Source: Phenylobacterium sp.
GTDB taxonomy: Bacteria; Pseudomonadota; Alphaproteobacteria; Caulobacterales; Caulobacteraceae
Reading direction: 5' to 3'
Assembly: GCF_030697925.1 (NCBI RefSeq)
Contig: NZ_JAUYOJ010000060.1
Coordinates: 1-42,618, forward strand
DNA length: 42,618 bases
The position numbers and the translations under genes were made by a program. The notes under the pieces are model-generated. The model had not been told where the DNA came from. It did no database searches and saw nothing but the letters and a program-made list of their open reading frames with translations. Each line of letters begins with the position of its first letter. Position 1 is the first letter of the stretch. Positions 32,681 to 40,136 of this stretch are shown piece by piece.

Positions 32681-33784
32681 GTGAAAGCCATACTCGTGAT
32701 TGGAGCCGGCAAGATCGGCGAGATGATTACAGCCCATCTCGCGGAGAGCGGCGACTACCGGATTCTGGTCGCCGACCGTGATCAGGCCCAGATCGACCGG
32801 CTTCCTCGTCGTCCCAACGTCCAGACGGCCGTCATCGACGTCACCGCGCAAGACCAGTTGATCGAGGCTATGCGCGGAAAGTTCGCGGTGCTGTCGGCCG
32901 CCCCCTATGACGTGACCCGCCATGTCGCCCAGGCGGCGAGACTGGCCTCGGCGCACTACCTGGATCTCACGGAGGACGTGGCGACCACACGCCTGGTGAA
33001 GACCCTGGCTGTGGATTCGGACCGCGCCTTCATTCCGCAGTGCGGACTGGCGCCAGGCTTCATCTCGATCGTGGCCAGCGATCTGGCCGGCCGCTTCGAC
33101 ACCCTCGAGAGCGTCCGCATGCGGGTCGGAGCGCTGCCGATCTTTCCGTCTAACGCCCTCAACTACAACCTGACCTGGTCGACCGACGGGGTGATCAACG
33201 AATACGACGAGCCCTGCGAGGCCATCGTCGGCGGGCGTCTTTGCGAGGCCGCGCCGCTGGAGGAGCTCGAGGAATTCTCCCTGGATGGCGTCCGATACGA
33301 GGCGTTCAATACTTCAGGAGGCCTGGGAACACTGTGCGAAACCTTGGCGGGCAAGGTTCGTAATCTGAACTACAAGACGGTCCGATATCCCGGCCACCGG
33401 GACATCATGAAGGCGCTGATCCAGGATCTGCGGCTGGGCCAGCGGCGCGCCCTGCTCAAGGACATCCTTGAGTTCGCGCTGCCGGCGACGATGCAGGACG
33501 TCGTCCTGGTGTTCGCGACCGTCAGCGGCCAGCGGGACGGCCGCTACTTCCAGGAGACCTACGCCAACAAGATCTACGGCGCCGAGGTGGGCGGCGTGCA
33601 GCGAAGCGCCATCCAGATCACCACCGCGGCGGGCATCTGCGCTGTCCTGGATCTTCTGGCCGAGGGCTCGCTTCCCCAGCAGGGCTTGGTCCGGCAGGAG
33701 CAGATCCCCCTGGATCTGTTCCTCAAGAACCGGTTCGGGCGCGCCTACGGGGCCATGGCCATCGCCCGTGCGGAGGTGGCGTGA
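32681..33784 (+). CDS. saccharopine-dehydrogenase-family enzyme, probable L-lysine 6-dehydrogenase
   Basis: This protein has 367 residues from the GTG at 32681, behind a strong GGAGGAG. An N-terminal Rossmann fold (VIGAGKIGE, GxGxxG at 8-13) is followed by the saccharopine dehydrogenase C-terminal domain (CGLAPGFISIVASDLAGRFD, SGGLGTLCETLAGKVRNLNYKTVRYPGH). Two known activities share this fold: lysine 6-dehydrogenase (lysine to allysine plus ammonia) and glutamate-forming saccharopine dehydrogenase. Both give aminoadipate semialdehyde. No lysine-ketoglutarate reductase is present and the length suits lysine 6-dehydrogenase, so I favour that. It overlaps the ALDH7 gene by one base. Confidence 0.82.
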   Translation: MKAILVIGAGKIGEMITAHLAESGDYRILVADRDQAQIDRLPRRPNVQTAVIDVTAQDQLIEAMRGKFAVLSAAPYDVTRHVAQAARLASAHYLDLTEDVATTRLVKTLAVDSDRAFIPQCGLAPGFISIVASDLAGRFDTLESVRMRVGALPIFPSNALNYNLTWSTDGVINEYDEPCEAIVGGRLCEAAPLEELEEFSLDGVRYEAFNTSGGLGTLCETLAGKVRNLNYKTVRYPGHRDIMKALIQDLRLGQRRALLKDILEFALPATMQDVVLVFATVSGQRDGRYFQETYANKIYGAEVGGVQRSAIQITTAAGICAVLDLLAEGSLPQQGLVRQEQIPLDLFLKNRFGRAYGAMAIARAEVA

Positions 33785-35289
33785 TGGACACGATGTCGCT
33801 CCCGACGTGCGGCCTGGCCGCCTCGCGCGTCCTCGGATCACTGGGCGTCAGCCATCCGGTTCGAGGCGTCGCGCGCCTCTCGCCGATCGATGAATCGCCA
33901 ATGCCGCCGGTGGAGACCGCCTCGCTGGAGGAGGTGGACCAGGCGCTCGTGGCCGCCCAGGCGGCGTTCGAGACCTGGCGCTTGGTCCCCGCGCCTCGGC
34001 GCGGAGAGCTCGTGCGCCGGTTCGGGGAGGTGCTGCGCGACAACAAGGCGGCGCTGGGCGAACTGGTGATGCTGGAGGCCGGGAAGTCGCTCTCCGAGGG
34101 CCTTGGGGAGGTCCAGGAGATGATCGACATCTGCGACTTCGCCGTCGGCCTGTCGCGCCAACTCTACGGCCTGACCATCGCCTCGGAACGCCCGATGCAC
34201 CACATGCGCGAGGCATGGCACCCCTTGGGCGTGGTCGCGATCATTTCCGCCTTCAATTTTCCGGTGGCGGTTTGGGCCTGGAACGCCGCCTTGGCGCTGG
34301 TCTGCGGCGACACGATCGTCTGGAAGCCATCGGAAAAGACGCCGCTGACGGCGGTCGCCGCGCACGCCCTCCTGCAACGCGTCGTCGCGGAGTTTCCCGA
34401 GGCTCCAGCCGGCCTCTCCGCGCTCCTGCTGGGCGATGGCGAGATCGGGGCTGCGCTCTCGGCCGACCACCGTGTCGCGCTCGTCTCGGCCACGGGGAGC
34501 ACCCGCATGGGTCGCGCGGTCGGCGTCACCGTCGCCGAGCGGTTTGGACGCAGTCTCCTTGAGCTCGGCGGCAATGGAGCCACGGTGGTCTGCCCCAGCG
34601 CCGACCTCGAGCTTGCGGTTCGCGCGATCGCCTTCGGCGCGGCGGGCACCGCGGGCCAGAGATGCACCACGATGCGCCGGCTGCTCGTGCATGGCTCGAT
34701 CTATGATGACCTGCTGCCGCGGTTGACCCGCGTCTTCCGAGAGCTCCCGGTGGGCGATCCGCGCCTTGAGCGGAATATCGTCGGACCGCTGGTCGACGGA
34801 GATGCGCTGCGGGGCATGGCCACGGCGCTCGACAGGGCGAAGCGCGACGGTGGGATCGTGCATGGCGGGGAGGCCCTGGGCGGCCTCTATGCGCGCCCCG
34901 CCATCGTCGAGCTGGCCAGCCAGACACAGGTCGTTCGCGAGGAAACGTTCGCGCCCATCCTCTATGTCCTCAGGTACGAGACCCTCGACCAGGCCGTCGC
35001 GCTACTCCGCGACGTTCCCCAGGGCCTCTCATCGTCGATCATCACCAACGATCTGCGCGAGGCGGAAACCTTCCTGTCGGCCGCGGGCTCCGACTGCGGC
35101 ATCGCCAACGTGAACATGGGCACCAGCGGCGCGGAGATCGGCGGCGCCTTCGGTGGCGAGAAGGAGACGGGAGGCGGGCGCGAGAGCGGCTCGGACGCCT
35201 GGAAGGCCTACATGCGCCGGCAAACCCAGTGCATCAATTATGGCCGCGACCTGCCCCTGGCCCAGGGCGTTGCGTTCGCCACCACCTAG
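33784..35289 (+). CDS. amaB: ALDH7 alpha-aminoadipate-semialdehyde dehydrogenase
   Basis: This 501-residue aldehyde dehydrogenase has N158 in AFNFP, E260 in LLELGGNG and nucleophile C294 in GTAGQRCTTMRRL. The ELGGNGA, FGAAGTAGQRCTTMRR and INxGTSGAEIGGAFGGEKETGGGRESGSDAWK-type blocks are diagnostic of the ALDH7/antiquitin family (bacterial AmaB/Pcd). It oxidises allysine, in equilibrium with piperideine-6-carboxylate, to 2-aminoadipate. The TGATG overlap couples it to the upstream dehydrogenase that makes its substrate. The N-terminal ten or so residues are variable; GGAGG precedes the ATG at 33784. Confidence 0.92.
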   Translation: MDTMSLPTCGLAASRVLGSLGVSHPVRGVARLSPIDESPMPPVETASLEEVDQALVAAQAAFETWRLVPAPRRGELVRRFGEVLRDNKAALGELVMLEAGKSLSEGLGEVQEMIDICDFAVGLSRQLYGLTIASERPMHHMREAWHPLGVVAIISAFNFPVAVWAWNAALALVCGDTIVWKPSEKTPLTAVAAHALLQRVVAEFPEAPAGLSALLLGDGEIGAALSADHRVALVSATGSTRMGRAVGVTVAERFGRSLLELGGNGATVVCPSADLELAVRAIAFGAAGTAGQRCTTMRRLLVHGSIYDDLLPRLTRVFRELPVGDPRLERNIVGPLVDGDALRGMATALDRAKRDGGIVHGGEALGGLYARPAIVELASQTQVVREETFAPILYVLRYETLDQAVALLRDVPQGLSSSIITNDLREAETFLSAAGSDCGIANVNMGTSGAEIGGAFGGEKETGGGRESGSDAWKAYMRRQTQCINYGRDLPLAQGVAFATT

Positions 35290-35296
35290 CGCCGGC

Positions 35297-35330
35297 CGCG
35301 GCGTCGCGCAGGCTCGCGCGCGACGCCGCG
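35297..35330 (+). terminator. GC-rich hairpin after the ALDH7 gene
   Basis: A perfect 13-bp stem forms between CGCGGCGTCGCGC (35297-35309) and GCGCGACGCCGCG (35318-35330) with an eight-base loop, starting eight bases after the stop. No T-run follows directly; TTTTT comes at 35351 within element d. Likely end of the lysine unit, 18 bases before element d. Confidence 0.55.
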
Positions 35331-35348
35331 CCAAACGCTGGCCCCCGG

Positions 35349-35387
35349 CATTTTTGCCGCCCGGGCTTCTGATTATTGAAATCGACA
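35349..35387 (+). promoter_or_regulatory. 39-bp conserved element, copy d
   Basis: TTTTTGCCGCCCGGG is followed by ATTATTGAAATCGACA. The putative -35 is TTGCCG at 35354-35359 and the -10 TGAAAT at 35377-35382, spacer 17 bp. It directly follows the hairpin that closes the lysine genes, which supports a role at the start of a new transcript. The next gene start is 331 bases away. Confidence 0.75.
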
Positions 35388-35718
35388 AACTATTCCGCCG
35401 ATGATCTCCTAATTCCTCAAGTGGAAACTATAAAGTCGACTCATTGAGTCAGATATGACGGGTGAAGGTGTGTATTCGCGTCGAGCCGATGGAATTGTCG
35501 CGAATTGAGCGATGCGAATTACCTTGGTGGTCGCTCAGGCCCAGGAAGGCCGGACGGACCCGCGTGGTCCGCGACATCGTCGATGACGCTGGCGATCCGA
35601 TGCGGTTGGTCGGCGAGAGCTTGGCCCCCAGGCCCGCAAGGCCAAGCCCACAACAGTGTCCGTCGGGGACGGCGCTCCAACCATGGTCGGTCTCGATCAT
35701 AGAAAGTGTACGAGGGTC
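35388..35718 (+). other. long leader before the ABC exporter
   Basis: No gene can be supported in this 331-base stretch; an 87-codon plus-strand frame (35462-35725) shows no domain. It contains a block shared with the leader of copy c (GATGATCTCCTAATT at 35400) and a 13-bp perfect dyad GACTCA-T-TGAGTC at 35438-35450. The first 70 bases are markedly AT-rich. It may hold an operator or a structured 5' leader. Confidence 0.45.
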
Positions 35719-36423
35719 ATGCTGAAGGCCGAGGCGCTTCGCAAGGATTACAACGGGCACATGGCGCTCAAGGGGCTCGATCTCGAGATCAAGCCGGGCG
35801 AGATATACTGCCTGCTGGGCGCCAATGGCTCCGGGAAGAGCACCACCATCAATCTCTTCCTCGACTTCATCAAGCCCACGAGCGGGCGGGCGCTGGTCGG
35901 GGGGCTCGACGCCAAGCAACACCCTATCGAGACCAAGCGTCTCCTGGCCTACATCCCGGAAATCGTGATGCTGTACCGCAACCTCACCGCGGTGGAGAAC
36001 CTGCGGTACTTCAGCGGCCTCGCCGGTCATTCCGAATATTCCGACGCCGATCTCCTGGCGTTTCTTGAGCGGGCCGGCCTGCCCGGCCACGCGCCGCACA
36101 AGCGGGTCGGCGGATATTCCAAAGGCATGCGCCAGAAGGTCGGAATAGCGATCGCGGTGGCGAAGCAGGTCAAGGCGCTGCTGCTGGACGAGCCGACCTC
36201 GGGTCTGGATCCGAAGGCGTCGAACGAATTCTCTGAATTGCTGGTGCAGCTCAGCCGGGACGGCGTGGCCATCCTCATGGCCACCCACGACCTGTTCCGC
36301 GCCAAGGAATGCGGCACCCGGGTCGGGATCATGAAGCACGGGGTGCTGGTGGGCGATCTGGCGACCCAGGACATCGGCCACGCCGATCTCGAGGCGCTCT
36401 ACCTCAAGCACATGCACGACTGA
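35719..36423 (+). CDS. ABC transporter ATP-binding protein (DrrA/NatA type)
   Basis: This protein has 234 residues from the ATG at 35719 with GAGGG upstream. Walker A is GANGSGKST near 39-47, the Q-loop region reads AYIPEIVMLYRNLTAVENL, the signature is GYSKGMRQK and Walker B is ALLLDEPTSGLDP. The compact single-domain form with this signature energises ABC-2 exporters. It is followed after 11 bases by the first of two permeases. The substrate is unknown; export of a toxic intermediate or metal chelate would suit the setting but is inference. Confidence 0.9.
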   Translation: MLKAEALRKDYNGHMALKGLDLEIKPGEIYCLLGANGSGKSTTINLFLDFIKPTSGRALVGGLDAKQHPIETKRLLAYIPEIVMLYRNLTAVENLRYFSGLAGHSEYSDADLLAFLERAGLPGHAPHKRVGGYSKGMRQKVGIAIAVAKQVKALLLDEPTSGLDPKASNEFSELLVQLSRDGVAILMATHDLFRAKECGTRVGIMKHGVLVGDLATQDIGHADLEALYLKHMHD

Positions 36424-36434
36424 AGGACCGTCCC

Positions 36435-37883
36435 ATGATCTGGCATGTGGCCCGCAAGGAGCTCACGGAGATCACCCGAGACGGGCGGTTCCTGTGGTCA
36501 GCCTTCATCATCATCGTCCTGCTCCTCACCTCTCTGGGCGTGGCGGCTTCGCGTTACGGGGAGGACCGAGCGCTACGCGAGGCCGCGACCCGGGAAGTCC
36601 GCAGCCAATGGCTGAACCAGGGCGTCAAGGGTCCCCATTCGGCGGCCCACTATGGTGTCTACGCCTTCAAGCCCTCGACGCCGCTGGCTCTCTTCGACCC
36701 AGGGCTCAATGACTATACCGGCACCGTCACGATGCTGGAGGCCCACAAGGAGAACCAGGCCAGCTACAAGCCTGCCCAGGACGCCACGTCCCTGCAGCGG
36801 TTCGGCGATCTCTCCGGCGCCATGATCCTGCAACTGCTTATCCCGCTGCTGATCATCCTGCTGTGCTTTGGCATGATCTCGGGGGAACGCGAGGAGGGCA
36901 CGCTGCGCCAGTTGCTCAGCGTCGGGGCCAAGCGGAGCGACCTGGTCTGGGGCAAGGCGGTGGGGGTGGCGGTGACCCTCGGTCTGGTCCTAGTCCCGTC
37001 AGTCCTGGTGGGCGCCGTCCTGTCGGGATTGATCGTCGGCGAAAGCGATCCGCACGACATGATCGACTTCCCGGCGAAGGTCGCCGTCCTGGCCGGCGGG
37101 TACCTCGCCTACCTGGCGATCTTCGTGGTCGTCTCCCTGACCGTATCGATCATGGCGAAATCCTCGCGTACGGCGCTGACGATCCTGCTTGGCTTCTGGA
37201 TCCTGAACGGGCTGCTGCTGCCCCGCGCGGCGGCCGACGTCAGTCGTCAGCTGTACCCGACACCGTCGGCGCTGGAGCTCTCGCAAGCCATCCGGGTCGG
37301 GCGCGACAGGGGGCCCCATCCCCACGAACCCAATCACCCCAATCACATCGCCTTCCGCGAGAAACTGCTCGCGACCTACAAGGTCGAGCGGATCGAGGAC
37401 CTGCCCTATGGCTTCTTCGGGCTCGCCCTCGAGGCCGACGAAACCCACGGGTTCAAGGTCTTCGACCGGCACGTGGGCGAACTGAACCGTCGCTACGCGA
37501 TGCAGAACCGGTTCCAGCAGGCGATCGGTGTCCTCTCGCCCTTTATCGCGGTGCGCTCGCTATCCAGCGCCCTGGCCGGCACCGACGTCGACTTCGCCAA
37601 CCAGTTCGCCGCCGCCGGCGAAGCCTATCGGCGGAACCTGGTGAAGGTGACCAACGATGACCTGAAGAGAAACACAGTTGGCTGGACCACGTTCGACGCG
37701 GAATGGAGATACAAGGCCGGCGACGACGTCTGGAAACGGGTCCCGGCGTTCGACTTCGATGCGCCGCCACTCGGGGACATCCTGGCGCGCAACTGGCTGC
37801 CGATCGCGGTTCTCGCGGCCTGGCTGTTCGGCGGCGTGGTCGCGCTGCTCAGCGTCAGCCGGCGCATGAAAATCGACGTCTGA
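36435..37883 (+). CDS. ABC-2 type permease (DUF3526-like), first subunit
   Basis: This protein has 482 residues from the ATG at 36435 with AAGGA upstream. Six membrane segments are visible: near 17-40 (FLWSAFIIIVLLLTSLGVAA), 134-155 (LQLLIPLLIILLCFGMIS), 175-200, 215-240, 245-262 and the last at 455-478 (LPIAVLAAWLFGGVVALLSVS). A large periplasmic loop follows segment 1. SGEREEGTLRQLLSVGAKRSDLVWGK is the ABC-2 coupling signature. DUF3526 permeases come in tandem pairs with one ATPase, as here. Confidence 0.87.
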   Translation: MIWHVARKELTEITRDGRFLWSAFIIIVLLLTSLGVAASRYGEDRALREAATREVRSQWLNQGVKGPHSAAHYGVYAFKPSTPLALFDPGLNDYTGTVTMLEAHKENQASYKPAQDATSLQRFGDLSGAMILQLLIPLLIILLCFGMISGEREEGTLRQLLSVGAKRSDLVWGKAVGVAVTLGLVLVPSVLVGAVLSGLIVGESDPHDMIDFPAKVAVLAGGYLAYLAIFVVVSLTVSIMAKSSRTALTILLGFWILNGLLLPRAAADVSRQLYPTPSALELSQAIRVGRDRGPHPHEPNHPNHIAFREKLLATYKVERIEDLPYGFFGLALEADETHGFKVFDRHVGELNRRYAMQNRFQQAIGVLSPFIAVRSLSSALAGTDVDFANQFAAAGEAYRRNLVKVTNDDLKRNTVGWTTFDAEWRYKAGDDVWKRVPAFDFDAPPLGDILARNWLPIAVLAAWLFGGVVALLSVSRRMKIDV

Positions 37884-37912
37884 AGCGTCGCCAGCCTCAC
37901 AAAGGATAGACA

Positions 37913-39358
37913 ATGATCACTCAGATCATGAAGCACGAATGGCGATTGCTCCTGCGGGATCGGCTGCTGTTCATCGCCATTCCCGTCTATGCCCTTCTCC
38001 TCGCCTACGGGGTCTACAACGGGGATGCGTGGCGCCAATTCCTGACGACCAACGTCGCGGCCGCCACCGCGACCGCGGACGACAACATCGGCAAGCTGGC
38101 CGAAAAGGCTGAGCGCATCGAGCGGGGCGAACCCTATGGCGCCTATGAGGACCCGCGGATTCCGGGACGTTTCGCGCGGACCATGGCCTTCGAAATGGCG
38201 GTCAAGCCGCCCGGACCGACAAGCGCGATCGCGATCGGCCAGAGCGACGTCCATCCATCGTATCTGCTCGTGCAGTGGCGCGCGATGTTCAACCAATCGA
38301 ACACGGACGAGGTCGAGAACCCGGTCAATCTCGCCGTCGGACGGTTCGATCTCAGCTTCGTGCTGATCTACCTCTATCCGCTGCTCATCATCGCCCTGAG
38401 CTTCAACATGCTGTCGTCGGAGCGGGAAGGCGGCACCCAGGTCTTGATGCTGTCGCAACCGGTGTCGGTGGGGCAATTCGTCGTCGGCAAGGTGACCGTG
38501 CGCGGTCTGGTCATTATCGGCATGGCCGTCACCCTTTCGTTGCTCGGGGTCATGGCCAGCGGCGCTGAGCTTGCCGACGGCGGCCTATGGCGGCTGGGAG
38601 CCTGGGGTCTCGCGATCATCGCCTACGGCGGCTTCTGGTTCGGCCTCTCTGTGCTGGTCAACGCCTTTGCGGGAAAGTCCTCGACCAACGCCATGGTGCT
38701 GATGGGAACTTGGCTGGTGCTCGTCCTGCTGGCTCCAGCGGTGCTCAATCTCGTCGCCAAGAGCACCTATCCCCTGCCGTCGCGTATCGAACTCGTACAG
38801 GCCGCAAGGCGAGGCTACGACGCGGCGAAACGCGAGGCGCCGCCCAGCGCGCAGGCAGGCGGCGCGGCCGCCGAGCTGGCGTCACGTGGTGGTGAGGACG
38901 TCATGCTCGCGGAGCTGAACACGGCCTTCAAGGACGTCATCCCGCTCGAGATGCGCGGCGAAGCCGCCGCCGCGCCGATGTTCAAACGTTTCGATGAGCA
39001 GCGCGATCGCCAGCATGGCCTGATCGACCGTCTCAAGTATGTCAGCCCAGCGATCCTGGCGGCCGATGTCATGGGCGAACTGGCCGATACGAGCACGGCG
39101 TCCTATCGAGCCTTCAGCCACCAGGTCGGCGCCTATCATGCCCGTTGGCGGGACCACTTCTTCGACCGGATCATGGCCGGCCCGGTGCTTGGCGCGGCCG
39201 ACATCCGCGCGACGCCCCGATTCAACTTCGTCCCGGAGGAAGATGGGGTCGTGGCCGCGCGCGTGGTCCCAGGCCTCGCCGCCCTGCTTGGCTTCGTTCT
39301 GGCGGTCTTCGCCGCGGGGTTTGGGAAGCTCAGGCAGTATCCCGCAGCTGCGAGATAG
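37913..39358 (+). CDS. ABC-2 type permease (DUF3526-like), second subunit
   Basis: This protein has 481 residues from the ATG at 37913 with AAAGGA upstream, 29 bases after the first permease. It has the same layout as that paralogue: an N-terminal segment (LFIAIPVYALLLAYGVY), a large soluble loop, then FVLIYLYPLLIIALSFNMLSSEREGGTQVLMLSQPVSVGQFVVGK and further helices, ending with LAALLGFVLAVFAAGFGKL. The two permeases are similar in plan but clearly diverged, so the channel is a heterodimer. It is the last gene of the element-bearing cluster. Confidence 0.87.
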   Translation: MITQIMKHEWRLLLRDRLLFIAIPVYALLLAYGVYNGDAWRQFLTTNVAAATATADDNIGKLAEKAERIERGEPYGAYEDPRIPGRFARTMAFEMAVKPPGPTSAIAIGQSDVHPSYLLVQWRAMFNQSNTDEVENPVNLAVGRFDLSFVLIYLYPLLIIALSFNMLSSEREGGTQVLMLSQPVSVGQFVVGKVTVRGLVIIGMAVTLSLLGVMASGAELADGGLWRLGAWGLAIIAYGGFWFGLSVLVNAFAGKSSTNAMVLMGTWLVLVLLAPAVLNLVAKSTYPLPSRIELVQAARRGYDAAKREAPPSAQAGGAAAELASRGGEDVMLAELNTAFKDVIPLEMRGEAAAAPMFKRFDEQRDRQHGLIDRLKYVSPAILAADVMGELADTSTASYRAFSHQVGAYHARWRDHFFDRIMAGPVLGAADIRATPRFNFVPEEDGVVAARVVPGLAALLGFVLAVFAAGFGKLRQYPAAAR

Positions 39359-39660
39359 GGACTTGGCGAAGCTGTCGCCCCCACGGCCAGCCTGGCAGCC
39401 CGACGGAAGTTCCGCCCGGGGCACCTTCGCGCGGTTCCGGTATAGGAGTTCAGGCGTGTTCATTGTTGTTCAAGGATGACAACAGTGTTGTTTTGGGCTC
39501 TGGAAAGTGATTGTGGGTCCTTGGGTAAGATAAAAGGAGATGATTGCGTTGTCGTCTTGATGTATCTATTCCACTTATTGCGGCGTTAATCCACAAGTCT
39601 GCCGACTTGCGATGAGTTGAACCCGTTTCTTCGCGCCGTCGTGCCGTGGAGGTTGGTGAG
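39359..39660. other. non-coding gap after the ABC exporter
   Basis: I see no gene here. It becomes AT-rich from about 39464. The dyad ACAAC-AGT-GTTGT near 39480-39492 is followed by TTT, a weak terminator-like structure about 120 bases past the exporter stop. It marks the change from cluster to core-like genes. Confidence 0.35.
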
Positions 39661-39786
39661 ATGCTGGTCAGGGACCTGGTTCAAACGCGCCTTGAGCAGC
39701 GCGATCCGGCCGAGCCGGCGGCGCGCGCGATGGCGCTCCCGCAGACCCTGAAGACCGAGCACGGCGGGGTGCGGACGCCCGCCTGA
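39661..39786 (+). CDS. possible 41-residue small protein
   Basis: The ATG at 39661 is preceded by GGAGG at good spacing (GTGGAGGTTGGTGAG). The product starts MLVRDLVQTRLEQRDPAEPA and is soluble, charged and of no family I recognise. The support is only the ribosome site and an open frame, so it could be chance or a gene remnant. Confidence 0.3.
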   Translation: MLVRDLVQTRLEQRDPAEPAARAMALPQTLKTEHGGVRTPA

Positions 39787-39843
39787 GCACGCTTGTGACC
39801 TATTTGCTCCCTATTTCCGGTTTTGGAGCTTCAGCGGCTGGTT

Positions 39844-39884
39844 GCCATCCAAGTTTGTTCAATGTAATCTGAGACTTGGATGGC
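39844..39884 (-). repeat. 11-bp inverted repeat overlapping the tRNA-Arg 3' end
   Basis: GCCATCCAAGT (39844-39854) pairs perfectly with ACTTGGATGGC (39874-39884), separated by 19 bases. In the tRNA's direction the first arm includes the discriminator base and CCA. It may be the tRNA terminator stem, without a clear T-run, or a mark left by a recombination event at the tRNA. Confidence 0.5.
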
Positions 39885-39957
39885 GGCCCGGAAGGGACTC
39901 GAACCCCCGACCTTCGCTTTAGGAAAGCGCTGCTCTATCCGGCTGAGCTACCGGGCC
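39881..39957 (-). tRNA. tRNA-Arg (anticodon CCT)
   Basis: The reverse strand folds into a cloverleaf: acceptor GGCCCGG / CCGGGCC, D-stem GCTC / GAGC, anticodon loop TTCCTAA with CCT at the anticodon positions, five-base variable loop AGGTC, and T-arm GGGGG-TTCGAGT-CCCTT with two G-T pairs. The discriminator is G and CCA is encoded (39881-39883). The first anticodon-stem pair is a G-A mismatch. It reads the AGG arginine codon. Confidence 0.93.
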
Positions 39958-40136
39958 TTGCCGATCGACCCGGGGGGACTGGCGAAGTCCGCGGCGCCGC
40001 GACGATCTGGCAGACCGATGCCACGTTCACCGCCCGGCGCCAAGCCAGGCCTCTCGGGCGGGATGAAACTCCGGATTGCGCGTCGGCACGACCTAGGCGA
40101 TGGATAGAGGTCCGTCGAACGGTTGGGAGCTACACA

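Noticed and set aside
12154..35387. 39-bp elements as intrinsic terminators
   Set aside because: On the plus strand the T-run precedes the GC core, and on the minus strand the core is followed by A's; neither orientation gives stem then T-run, and the GC cores do not form a consistent stem.
12154..35387. 39-bp elements as general-stress ECF (EcfG) promoters
   Set aside because: They lack the GGAAC and CGTT boxes with 16-17 bp spacing expected for EcfG-type promoters in alphaproteobacteria.
12154..35387. 39-bp repeats as a CRISPR array
   Set aside because: Copies are 3.7-10.7 kb apart with genes between, no spacers of regular length and no cas genes. I saw no CRISPR array in the window.
35462..35725. 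87-codon frame in the exporter leader
   Set aside because: No recognisable domain, weak start context, and it runs into the ATPase start in another frame.
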